Shown: positions 1 through 7,086, numbered from the stretch's first letter. The stretch is 7,463 nucleotides of DNA from Prevotellaceae bacterium (GCA_905371275.1 CAJPLH010000093.1:1-7463); one strand, 5' to 3'. Program-made: numbers and translations. The notes: generated by a model from the sequence alone, not told the origin.

Positions 1-83
1 GTGCCGTTCCCATTGTAGAGTCAATGGCTGCTCTTGTCTTGGCAGATGCCTATCTGGCTCAGCGCATTGCCCGCTTCGAATGA
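1..83 (+). CDS. aroC: Chorismate synthase, C-terminal end (partial)
   Basis: This is the 3' end of a gene that begins before the window. The frame starting at base 3 gives 26 codons reading AVPIVESMAALVLADAYLAQ followed by RIARFE, then TGA directly followed by an in-frame TAA. Bases 1-2 (GT) would complete the preceding codon, fitting the Arg that usually comes before this stretch. The segment matches the conserved C-terminal helix of chorismate synthase (family pattern R-A-V-P-I/V-V-E-A-M-A-A). The enzyme converts 5-enolpyruvylshikimate-3-phosphate to chorismate, the last step of the shikimate pathway, in the cytoplasm with reduced FMN. The reading frame is short and lacks a start, so it is easily missed. 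It converges on the minus-strand operon. The alternative, chance similarity, is unlikely because the consecutive match ends cleanly at a double stop. The active-site part of the protein lies outside the window. Confidence 0.85.
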   Translation, partial: AVPIVESMAALVLADAYLAQRIARFE

Positions 84-98
84 TAAGCTCCGATTTTC

Positions 99-171
99 TC
101 TAGTTGGTTCTAGTTCTTCTAGTAGCTCTAGTTCTTCTAGTTCTTCTAGAGTTTCTAGCAGTTCTAGTGGC
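99..171. repeat. 9-base tandem repeat, TCTAG-NNNN, about 8 copies
   Basis: TCTAG begins at 99, 109, 118, 127, 136, 145, 154 and 163, so after the first 10-base step the period is exactly 9. The commonest unit is TCTAGTTCT (109, 127, 136); others vary in the last four bases (TCTAGTAGC at 118, TCTAGAGTT at 145, TCTAGCAGT at 154, TCTAGTGGC at 163). The array starts 15 bases after the aroC stop. Nine bases is three codons, so the array stays open in some frames: one plus frame reads as a run of serines and one minus frame as Leu/Glu-rich. Neither has a convincing start, so I treat it as non-coding DNA. It could be a slippage-prone minisatellite or a protein-binding array. Confidence 0.85.
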
Positions 172-273
172 AAGAAAACTCCTGTTTTACCTTGCGTTTT
201 TCTACATCTTTCATCTCAGATGCAGCGTTTTCTGTTAAAATCGAAGATGTTCGTTCAGTTTTTTCAAGAATTC

Positions 274-305
274 CTTGGTCAATTACTACAAATCCCCTAC
301 ATTTG
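274..305 (+). promoter_or_regulatory. Candidate Bacteroidota-type promoter
   Basis: TACATTTG at 298-305 fits the Bacteroidota -7 element TAnnTTTG exactly. CTTG at 274-277 matches three of four bases of the -33 element TTTG. The 20-base gap equals that of the better promoter upstream of murF-alr. A transcript would start near 311-315 and meet the strong terminator at 374-417, giving an RNA of about 100 nt with no credible ORF (the only ATG-led frame of note, MITRK, is five codons). The -7 pattern is short and can occur by chance in AT-rich DNA, so this is tentative. Confidence 0.35.
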
Positions 306-373
306 CATTAAGTAGTTGTCGAGATGATAACGAGAAAATAGTTTAGTTAAGTCTAGTTTAGTTTTTGTGTTGG

Positions 374-417
374 TTAATGGGACACCGCTAATAAGCGGAG
401 GTCCCATTAATTTTTTT
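374..417 (+). terminator. Strong intrinsic terminator, plus strand
   Basis: TTAATGGGAC (374-383) pairs perfectly with GTCCCATTAA (401-410). Inside it a second stem, CCGCT (385-389) with AGCGG (394-398), closes a four-base AATA loop. A single A on one side and AG on the other form a small internal bulge. Seven T residues (411-417) follow directly. There is no T-run at the other end, so it acts on plus-strand transcription. It is the first strong terminator after aroC, although about 290 bases beyond that stop, and it could also end a separate short RNA from the candidate promoter at 274-305. Confidence 0.9.
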
Positions 418-464
418 GTTCCCCCTCTCAACTCTATACAATACTAGGACAATTGGGGTAAAAG

Positions 465-508
465 AACAACTGCCATCATATAGGGATAACCTAGTGATGG
501 CAGTTGTT
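465..508 (-). terminator. Long hairpin, probable terminator of the minus-strand operon
   Basis: AACAACTGCCATCA (465-478) is perfectly complementary to TGATGGCAGTTGTT (495-508), a 14-base-pair stem. The 16-base apex contains a further short pairing, TAGG (481-484) with CCTA (490-493). On the minus strand the stem lies 28 bases after the DHHW-gene stop and is followed by CTTTTA, a modest T tract. On the plus strand it is followed by a T-rich but interrupted stretch. It most likely ends the minus-strand operon and may act in both directions, backing up the plus-strand terminator 48 bases away. Confidence 0.75.
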
Positions 509-536
509 TGTTCGTTTTGTTCAAGAAGAACAGAGA

Positions 537-2012
537 TTATGGTTCGTAAGGAGTAGACGATGACTTTCCTGATGAGGGCGCAGATGTTTGTGCTGGAGGT
601 GTTGATGCAGCGGAAGCAGGAGAAGTCGGTGTAGACGCATTTGTAGATGAGATGGCTGCAGGAATAGACTTCGTAGACGATGATTTAGCCGGAGAAACAG
701 CACCGCTTTGAGAGAGGAAGCGCAGATAAGACTTGTAGATGTGCGGAGAGTAAGCCTTAAAGATGTTGTTGGCAAAAAGGATGTCGGTAATCTTGTTTTG
801 CGTCACATAGTTCTTCATATTCTTGAGGAAATAGCGAGAATCGACAACGTGAATTTCTCCAAAGCTGAAGAAGAGATAGCCAGGAAGCGCATTGCCGAAA
901 CTATCTTTCAAGATGAGTAGACGGCGCTTAGAGGGAGTTGACGTGCGCACCACAGTGAGGCGTTGGTCGCTTCCCATAAAGGTGCAATAGGCAGCTCCGC
1001 TTCCATCGCGGTAGTGCTGGAAAAACGCCCCATTGTGCGGCTTTCCTTCGGCAGTGACGTGGTAATTCTTGTCCACTTGATAGTCCGTGTAGGTTGTGGT
1101 GTAGGTCACATTCTTTGGCACATAATACACAAAGTCTTCGGGAGCGTTCTTGATGGCAATGTCTTTGGCATAGCCATACATACTTCCCACATAGCGATGC
1201 AACACCTTACGTTCATAGTGCGAAAGGTCTTTGAAAGGCACACCAGCTGTTTTGGCGAAAGCCTCTGCTGCGTAGTATCCACCGAGAGGAGCCCAGTGGT
1301 GGTCGGTGCGGAGATAGATATCTTCTTTTGCGTGCTGGCCGAGGGGCGTATAAGCATCAACGGATTTCACCTCTTTGTCGAGGAGTGCGTAGGTGCTTTT
1401 GATGTTGGGAAATTGAGGACGAGAAATATATTTAGCCTGTTCTGGGCAGTAGTATTCTACAGCTGTGGGAATAATCAAACAGTAGACTTGAACGTTCTTG
1501 CCAAAAGTTTTTTGATAAAGATTGCAGGCTTGCGCATAACCCACACACCCTTTGCTGCTTCCGCCGAAAGCCATAAGTGCACGCACATTTTTCCCCGAGC
1601 CTGTGACGATGATACCTGCATTCGAAATCTTGGCATTTTCATCGGCAGTATGGTTCTCATATTGCTGCATCTCTGGGTCGGCAGGCGCATTGTCGTCATC
1701 AGCAGCGGCGGTAGCATCAGAGGAAGCGTGAAAGGTCACATTGTTTTCCCCTTGACTGAGCGCAAGTGAGTGTTTAGTCTCCATACTCATTTGCATAAAA
1801 TGGTCGCGAAAGGGTTCGCTGTCGCTAAACCAAGTGGAGATTTCTTTGGTGAATGCGCCCGAGAGAAGACGCTCGAACGAGAATTTTGGAAAAGTGGCCA
1901 AGTCGCGTTTTTCGAGAGGAGAAAAAGTGCTGCGTGGAAAAGTGTCGAATACCACGGTAAAAGCTGCGAAAATGAGGCCTATGACGAGGAGATAGAAACG
2001 AGAATATCGCAT
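537..2012 (-). CDS. DHHW-motif SGNH-like protein (AlgJ/AlgX-type), membrane anchored
   Basis: A 491-residue protein, last gene of the operon. Residues 6-22 form one hydrophobic segment, so the rest should lie outside the cytoplasmic membrane. The conserved ring FSPLEKRDLATFP (30-42) and the downstream RDHF (69-72) are typical of DHHW-family proteins. DHHW is at 237-240 and KDSFGN at 369-374. In AlgJ/AlgX an Asp-x-His pair and a later Ser form the acetylesterase/acetyltransferase triad; by position these would be D237, H239 and S371. Expected role: transfer of acyl groups, supplied by the neighbouring MBOAT protein, to an envelope glycan. Residues 95-126 are an acidic, Ala/Asp-rich linker. Residues 434-491 are a Ser/Pro/Ala/Thr-rich tail with KSSST twice, beyond the usual core. 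I chose ATG at 2012 over TTG at 2018, which would add two residues. It begins 38 bases after the MBOAT stop. Family is well supported; substrate is unknown. Confidence 0.85.
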   Translation of the reverse strand: MRYSRFYLLVIGLIFAAFTVVFDTFPRSTFSPLEKRDLATFPKFSFERLLSGAFTKEISTWFSDSEPFRDHFMQMSMETKHSLALSQGENNVTFHASSDATAAADDDNAPADPEMQQYENHTADENAKISNAGIIVTGSGKNVRALMAFGGSSKGCVGYAQACNLYQKTFGKNVQVYCLIIPTAVEYYCPEQAKYISRPQFPNIKSTYALLDKEVKSVDAYTPLGQHAKEDIYLRTDHHWAPLGGYYAAEAFAKTAGVPFKDLSHYERKVLHRYVGSMYGYAKDIAIKNAPEDFVYYVPKNVTYTTTYTDYQVDKNYHVTAEGKPHNGAFFQHYRDGSGAAYCTFMGSDQRLTVVRTSTPSKRRLLILKDSFGNALPGYLFFSFGEIHVVDSRYFLKNMKNYVTQNKITDILFANNIFKAYSPHIYKSYLRFLSQSGAVSPAKSSSTKSIPAAISSTNASTPTSPASAASTPPAQTSAPSSGKSSSTPYEP

Positions 2013-2050
2013 AATCAAGAGAAATTCTGAAAAGAGAAAAAGCGAGTGGC

Positions 2051-3499
2051 TTAGAATCGAGTGTAGATGAAGGCATTGTTGGTGGCACCAACGAGCAAAG
2101 CCACAGACAGCGCAAGGAGAGCCACAGAGAGAAGAATTCGAGCGAAGGTGGAAATCACCGCATAAACGGCACTCGATTCACCTCCCAAGACGCGTGCAGA
2201 GAGTTGTTGCACGGCAGAACGGAAAGGCAAACAGAGAATGATGGCTGCAATCCACAACCAAAAATGATCAAATACTGCGCCAGTGGTGATGAAATTGTGC
2301 ATCTCTTTTGCCCCTCCGAGAAGCGTTTGGAAGAAATGTCCCAAACGTGTGAAGTCGTCAAAGTAGAAAATACCCCAACCCACCACAATTAGGAGTAGAC
2401 TGTAGAGATGAAGTAGCACGCGTGGCACGCGATGGATGAAGCGCAACAGCGTGTATTTTTCGAGCATCACGATGACGCCGAAATACATACCCCAAAGCAC
2501 GAAATTCCAACTCGCACCGTGCCAAAGACCTGTCAAGAACCACACGGCAAGGATGTTGAATGACTGGTGACGGCGATTGCCCCCGAGGGGAATGTAGACG
2601 TAGTCGCGGAAGAAACTTCCCAAAGAAATGTGCCATCTGCGCCAGAACTCGGTGATGCTTCGGCTGATGTAGGGATGCGCAAAGTTTTCGTTGAAGTGAA
2701 AACCCAAGCAACGCCCCATACCGATGGCCATATCGCTATAACCAGAGAAGTCAAAATAGATTTGGAAGGTGAAAGCCAGGATGCCTAACCACGCACCCGA
2801 GGTGGTGAGATTTTGGAGATTTCCTCCTAAGAATTGAGTAACAATTTCGGAGAACTGATTGGCAAGAATCACCTTCTTGCCTAGTCCGATGAGAAAACGA
2901 TAAACACCTTCGGCAAAGTCTTGTGCAGTGACGCGGCGGTCTTGGATTTGCGCTGCTACGGTGCTGTAGCGCACGATGGGACCCGCTACAAGTTGTGGGA
3001 ACATCGACACATAGAGCAAGAGATTGCCAAAGGATTTCTGCACCGGACTCTCACGGCGATAGACATCGATGAGATAAGACATAGATTGAAACGTGTAGAA
3101 ACTCACGCCGATGGGCAATGCAATGTGAGGATTGCTCACGGGAATACCCCAACTTGTCAAAGTGTCTGCAATAAGACCGGCATATTTGAACGTACCAAGA
3201 ATGGCTAAGTTGCCGACAACACCTAGGAAGAGCGCAAAACCGCGGTATTGCTCAAAACGAGTGAGCGCAAGACCGCCCAGATAGTTCCAAAGCACGCAAC
3301 CCAGCATCAGAAATACGTAGACCGGTTCTCCCCACGCATAGAAAATGAGTGAGAACAACACGAGTACGGCATTCTTTAGCGTATTGACCGGTCGGCCGTT
3401 AGGTTGCAAAGATTTGCGATCAATCAAACCTGCTAAAAGGTAGAGTAGCGCGCAACTAGGGAGGAAGACGAAGAGAAAAAAGAGATCGGAAAAGACCAT
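2051..3499 (-). CDS. MBOAT-family membrane O-acyltransferase (AlgI-like)
   Basis: A 482-residue polytopic membrane protein of the usual length for AlgI/PatA/DltB-type MBOAT proteins. The start MVFSDLFFLFVFLP is the family's characteristic N-terminus. Diagnostic blocks follow in order: PIGVSFYTFQSMSYLIDVYR (129-148), YFDFSGYSDMAIGMGRCLGF (248-267), FWRRWHISLGSFFRDYVYIP (285-304) with LGGNRR after it, and FLTGLWHGASWNFVLWG (321-337). H327 corresponds to the invariant catalytic His of AlgI and H290 to the second conserved His. The C-terminus NNAFIYTRF resembles the family's FIYFQF ending. Such proteins move an acyl group, usually acetyl, from a cytoplasmic donor to an extracytoplasmic SGNH partner. 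The ATG at 3499 lies 9 bases after the SGNH-gene stop, implying co-translation, and the DHHW partner follows it. The donor and final acceptor are not visible in the sequence. Confidence 0.95.
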   Translation of the reverse strand: MVFSDLFFLFVFLPSCALLYLLAGLIDRKSLQPNGRPVNTLKNAVLVLFSLIFYAWGEPVYVFLMLGCVLWNYLGGLALTRFEQYRGFALFLGVVGNLAILGTFKYAGLIADTLTSWGIPVSNPHIALPIGVSFYTFQSMSYLIDVYRRESPVQKSFGNLLLYVSMFPQLVAGPIVRYSTVAAQIQDRRVTAQDFAEGVYRFLIGLGKKVILANQFSEIVTQFLGGNLQNLTTSGAWLGILAFTFQIYFDFSGYSDMAIGMGRCLGFHFNENFAHPYISRSITEFWRRWHISLGSFFRDYVYIPLGGNRRHQSFNILAVWFLTGLWHGASWNFVLWGMYFGVIVMLEKYTLLRFIHRVPRVLLHLYSLLLIVVGWGIFYFDDFTRLGHFFQTLLGGAKEMHNFITTGAVFDHFWLWIAAIILCLPFRSAVQQLSARVLGGESSAVYAVISTFARILLSVALLALSVALLVGATNNAFIYTRF

Positions 3500-3508
3500 A
3501 TAAACGAG

Positions 3509-4366
3509 TTATCTTTGTGAAATGCGTTGAGTTTGCAAGATTTTTGTGATGTGTTGTGCCAAAATCTGGCCGTTGCGTTGTGCGCCCAGCACAGAGGTGT
3601 GCGTGCCGTCCGTGCTATAAACGAAATTTTTGCGCTCATCATCGGCACGAAGGCTGCAAATTTTGTCTTGTCTGATGAGTGGCAAACGAAGTTGTTGCGC
3701 AATTTGCACCATACGCGCTGTGCCTTCTGCTAAACGCTCAGCTGAAAAAGCCGTGCTTTGCAACGGTGAGAGCAAAATGATGCGCGCTTGTGGAAAAGTT
3801 TGTTGCAACAACGTGCAATCGTATCGCATAGCTTGAGCCAACGACAACAAACGATTGAGCGGTGTTTTCAGCACCTCTTGTTGAGGCAAAGCAAACACTC
3901 GCGACACATCTTGCAGTAGGGCAGAGGGACGAGCCTGCAGAAACCAAAAATCGTTGGTGCCAGCAGCAATGATGATGAGATGAGGCGTGGGTTGTGTGCC
4001 ATTGCGATAGGCGGAAATCAGTCGAAACACTTGGTTACTTACCACGTTGTTGTCCGCCAGTTTGTTCGTGTTTTGTTGTTCATCGCGAGAGGTTTTGAGC
4101 GTGTGCGTCCAAGTGGCACCGCTTCGTGCATAACTGCGAATGGAGCGGTGGGGAAAGTGCTGCGCAAACCAGTAGTTCCAGCCTTGTTCTTGGCTACAAT
4201 CATCTCCTCCAATCCAAGTGTTAGAATCGCCCAGCAACACAATGTCGGGCGCAGTGGGAAAAGACTTTCGAGAGCTTCGACCGCTAGCGTAAGCCATCGC
4301 CACACAGCAACAGACAGTAATACAAAACCACCATCGCAATGTGGAACGATAAATCAATAGTTGCAT
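3509..4366 (-). CDS. Exported SGNH/GDSL-family hydrolase
   Basis: A 285-residue protein. The N-terminus has Arg at 7 and 11, then a hydrophobic, cysteine-rich stretch (12-27, including C15 and C19-C21) ending in AYA, consistent with a signal peptide cut after A27 or an uncleaved anchor; no lipobox is seen. SGNH blocks are clear: IVLLGDSNTW (42-51, nucleophile S48), SGATW (82-86, oxyanion Gly83), AAGTNDFW (134-141, Asn138) and DGTH (253-256, catalytic D253 and H256). The family contains esterases, and also acyltransferases such as PatB. Sitting between the cell-wall gene and an MBOAT/DHHW pair, it probably adds or removes O-acyl groups on an envelope glycan; hydrolase versus transferase cannot be told here. 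ATG at 4366 gives the complete signal sequence. It lies 72 bases after the murF-alr stop with no terminator between, and 9 bases before the MBOAT start. Confidence 0.9.
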   Translation of the reverse strand: MQLLIYRSTLRWWFCITVCCCVAMAYASGRSSRKSFPTAPDIVLLGDSNTWIGGDDCSQEQGWNYWFAQHFPHRSIRSYARSGATWTHTLKTSRDEQQNTNKLADNNVVSNQVFRLISAYRNGTQPTPHLIIIAAGTNDFWFLQARPSALLQDVSRVFALPQQEVLKTPLNRLLSLAQAMRYDCTLLQQTFPQARIILLSPLQSTAFSAERLAEGTARMVQIAQQLRLPLIRQDKICSLRADDERKNFVYSTDGTHTSVLGAQRNGQILAQHITKILQTQRISQR

Positions 4367-4438
4367 ATTTGTTATGGGGAAAAGCGCGTAAACTGCATCC
4401 GCTTGGGATATGTTTCAAGCAAAAATGCGACATTCATT

Positions 4439-6982
4439 TTATTCAAAAAAGACTCTTTTCACGCGGTCGCTGACGGAAGTGAGAATTTCATAGGGAATCG
4501 TATCGAGCCATTCAGCAAGTTGTGCAGCTGGCAGGTGTTCGCCAAAGATTTCTACGGAATCTCCTTCGCGACAAGGCACATCCGTCACGTCAATCATACA
4601 AACATCCATACAGATATTTCCCGCATAGGGAGCAGGATGTCCATTCACCAGGCAATGTCCGCGCCCGTTGCCGAGATGGCGGTCCAATCCATCGGCATAG
4701 CCAATGGGGATGGCAGCAATGCGCGAGGGACGTTGCACAATGGTCTTGCGACTGTAGCCCACACTCGTGCCAGCAGGCACTTCACGAATCTGAAGAATCG
4801 TGGTGCGCAAAGTTGCCACGTGTTCGAGGGTGCGATTGTCGATGGGGTCGATGCCGTAAAGTCCTAGTCCCAAACGGCACATATCGAGTTGACGTTCGGG
4901 AAAACGCTCTATGCCGGCGGAGTTGCAGATGTGGCGCATCACGTGGAAGGGAAAAGCCGCTTGAAGTTCTAGAGAAGCCCGATCGAAGCGCGCAAATTGT
5001 TGTGCTGAAAATTCGTCGAAATCGGGGCTATCACTTCCCACAAAGTGCGAGAAGACAGAACGAGGTCGCAGGGCTTGTTGGTGGCGGAAACGCTCAATCA
5101 CTGCGGGAATGTCGTGCTCAGGATTGAACCCCAGGCGACACATACCCGTATCGAGTTTGATGTGCACAGGATATTGCGTGATGCCCTCGTGGCGCGCTGC
5201 TGCGATGAGCGCATCGAGTAGGCGGAAATTGTAGACCTCTGGTTCAAGACGATACTTAAACAAGGTGTGGAGCGCACTCATTTCGGGATTCATCACCAAG
5301 ATTCCAGCAGTGATACCCGCTTTTCGGAGTTCCGCGCCTTCGTCAGCCACCGCCACGGCAAGATAATCTACGCCAAGGTCTTGCAGTGTTCGAGCCACTT
5401 CCACGCTACCACAACCGTAAGCACCGGCTTTGATCATACAAGTGAGTTTCACCCCTGGACGAAGGTGAGAGCGGTAGAAGCGCACATTGTCGGCAAGTGC
5501 CGATAAGTTGATTTCCAAAGTCGTTTCGTGCACCTTGAGTTGGAGCTCGTCGGCAATGCGTTCAAAAGCAAATTCGCGTGCACCTTTGAGGAGCACCACG
5601 GCATCAGAGAGCGAAGCAAGGCAAGAACTTGCGAGAAAATCATCGGTCTGGTCGAAGCATTCCACCTGACATTGCAGAAGATTCTGCAAACGTTTCACTT
5701 CGTGGCCAATGCCGATGACTTTATCCACAGGACGCGATGCAATGAGTGTTGCCACGCGCTGATAGAGTTCGCCAGCGGGCATACCCGTTTGCTGAAAATC
5801 GCTCAACGCAAGCACAGATTTATGGTGCGCTTCTTTACGACGATGCAGGAAATCGAGGGCAATGTCGAGCGATGTGAGATCGGCATTGTAAGCATCATCG
5901 ATGAGCGTCAGCCCACGAACCCCAGCTTTCACCTCAAGACGCATTGCCACCGATTGAAGTTGTGGCATACGCGTTGCAAGTTGTTCTACGGACACCCCAA
6001 GTTGCAGCGCAACAACTGCCGCGTGAATGGCATTTTCGATGGAGGCTTCGTCTGTGAAAGGGATGAAAAACTGGTGTTTCTCTTGGTTCTGACTGAAAAT
6101 ATAAGAACCGTCTGCTGCAATCTCTGCGCGTTGAAACGAAATCTCCGTGCAGTCCGAAAGTATGTGGGTGGAGAAGCGATATTGCGCTGCTTTACCTTGC
6201 TTAGACCACGTGATGCGCTTACCAGCAAAGTCCATTTTGTCGAGTGTTGCTCCGATGAGTTCATTGTCGGCACAATAGATAAGCGTTTCGCAATGCGCAA
6301 ATAGTTGCAATTTTTCCGCACATTTCTCCTCCATACTAGAGAAATTGGCTTCGTGCGCTGCGCCAATGTTGGTAATGAGTCCAAGTGTGGGTTGGATGAT
6401 ATCGCGCAAACGTGCCATTTCTCCCTCACGACTGATGCCAGCTTCGAAGATGCCGATACGACTTTGCGCATTGAGCAACCACACCGAGAGGGGAACCCCA
6501 ATCTGCGAATTGAAAGAACGTGGCGAGCGCGTCACTTGTTCTGAGGGACAAAGGAGTTGGTAGAGCCATTCTTTGACAATCGTCTTGCCATTCGAGCCTG
6601 TGATGCCGACAACGGGGAGCGAAAGCTGCGCACGATGGGCAGCTGCCAGTCGTTGCAAGGACAGAAGCGGAGATTTCACGCGGAGAAAATTGGCTTCGCT
6701 CACGAGAGATGAGGCAGCGGTGTCGTTGAGGTCATCGAGATGAAAGTCAAGATTGACCACAAAATTGCGAACTCCGCGCTGGAGTAGCGCAGGGATGTAG
6801 CGGTGTCCGTCGCCAGTGGCTGTGCGAAGGGCAAAGAACAGCGAAGTTTCGGGAAAAGCGAGTGAACGGCTGTCTGTGAGCAACCAATCAATCTGTGCAT
6901 TGCACGCAGCGATGTCGTGAGCACCTGCGCCATCGATGGAAGCTCCAATGATTTTTGCAGTTTGTGCTATCGTGTAGGACAT
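4439..6982 (-). CDS. murF-alr: Bifunctional UDP-MurNAc-tripeptide:D-Ala-D-Ala ligase / alanine racemase
   Basis: An 847-residue fusion. The MurF half (about 1-480) has the N-terminal substrate-binding region with DSRS (37-40), the ATP-binding loop GITGSNGKT (126-134), FNSQIGVPLSVW (157-168), NIGAAHEANF (205-214) and the C-terminal IDDAYNAD (361-368) and LLKGAREFAFE (464-474). The racemase half (about 487-847) has MIKAGAYGCG (516-525) with the PLP-binding K518, KLDTGMCRLGF (609-619), RLGLGLYG (703-710), the second catalytic Tyr in VGYSRK (Y743), IPIGYADG (758-765) and ICMDVCMID (790-798). The protein would isomerise L-Ala and add D-Ala-D-Ala to the UDP-MurNAc-tripeptide, both cytoplasmic steps of peptidoglycan synthesis. 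Key residues of both halves appear present, so both activities are expected. The fusion is characteristic of Bacteroidota. ATG at 6982 begins MSYTIAQTAKIIGA, the normal MurF N-terminus. It is the first gene of the operon, with its likely promoter about 125 bases upstream. Confidence 0.96.
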   Translation of the reverse strand: MSYTIAQTAKIIGASIDGAGAHDIAACNAQIDWLLTDSRSLAFPETSLFFALRTATGDGHRYIPALLQRGVRNFVVNLDFHLDDLNDTAASSLVSEANFLRVKSPLLSLQRLAAAHRAQLSLPVVGITGSNGKTIVKEWLYQLLCPSEQVTRSPRSFNSQIGVPLSVWLLNAQSRIGIFEAGISREGEMARLRDIIQPTLGLITNIGAAHEANFSSMEEKCAEKLQLFAHCETLIYCADNELIGATLDKMDFAGKRITWSKQGKAAQYRFSTHILSDCTEISFQRAEIAADGSYIFSQNQEKHQFFIPFTDEASIENAIHAAVVALQLGVSVEQLATRMPQLQSVAMRLEVKAGVRGLTLIDDAYNADLTSLDIALDFLHRRKEAHHKSVLALSDFQQTGMPAGELYQRVATLIASRPVDKVIGIGHEVKRLQNLLQCQVECFDQTDDFLASSCLASLSDAVVLLKGAREFAFERIADELQLKVHETTLEINLSALADNVRFYRSHLRPGVKLTCMIKAGAYGCGSVEVARTLQDLGVDYLAVAVADEGAELRKAGITAGILVMNPEMSALHTLFKYRLEPEVYNFRLLDALIAAARHEGITQYPVHIKLDTGMCRLGFNPEHDIPAVIERFRHQQALRPRSVFSHFVGSDSPDFDEFSAQQFARFDRASLELQAAFPFHVMRHICNSAGIERFPERQLDMCRLGLGLYGIDPIDNRTLEHVATLRTTILQIREVPAGTSVGYSRKTIVQRPSRIAAIPIGYADGLDRHLGNGRGHCLVNGHPAPYAGNICMDVCMIDVTDVPCREGDSVEIFGEHLPAAQLAEWLDTIPYEILTSVSDRVKRVFFE

Positions 6983-7086
6983 AGGTTTAAACAGAAAAGT
7001 GGCAGCGGTGCGTCAAGCCAATGTGATGCGCTGAAAGGTGAGCGACCTCAGGGCAAAAAAGGGGAGCGTTGGCGTTGACCGCGACG

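Larger units (their letters stand above)
84..536. other. Convergent intergenic region with repeats and terminators, no convincing gene
   Basis: This stretch separates aroC from the opposing operon. It is T-rich on the plus strand and holds the TCTAG repeat, a candidate promoter, and two hairpins, each annotated separately. A plus-strand frame is open from 34 to 315, but it starts at TTG inside aroC, owes its openness to the serine-encoding repeat, and resembles no protein I know. Short minus-strand frames (one of about 47 codons with no ATG, TTG or GTG at its beginning) are also unsupported. No tRNA cloverleaf is visible. Confidence 0.6.

Noticed and set aside
2..214. Minus-strand frame across the TCTAG repeat reading as a Leu/Glu-rich possible coiled coil (LEELEELELLEELE)
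   Set aside because: It runs antisense into aroC, has only a TTG start (with AGGAG before it), and its regularity comes directly from the 9-base repeat.
34..315. Plus-strand open frame with a 13-serine run
   Set aside because: It begins at TTG inside aroC in a different frame, is kept open by the TCTAG repeat, and the rest resembles no protein family.
481..494. TAGGGATAAC resembles the start of the I-SceI homing endonuclease site
   Set aside because: Only about the first ten of eighteen bases agree, and they form the apex of a terminator hairpin; no intron or homing gene is nearby.
963..1769. 268-codon plus-strand open frame
   Set aside because: Antisense to the well-supported DHHW gene; no recognisable domain or start signals.
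2358..2711. 117-codon minus-strand frame within the MBOAT gene
   Set aside because: Out of frame with the clear MBOAT reading and rich in Arg/His/Ser as expected of a shifted frame.
4367..4438. Possible internal promoter or terminator between murF-alr and the SGNH gene
   Set aside because: No TAnnTTTG at a suitable distance from a TTTG and no stem followed by a T-run, so I treat the four genes as one operon.
5528..6304. 258-codon plus-strand open frame
   Set aside because: Lies wholly antisense to the MurF domain and has no family features.
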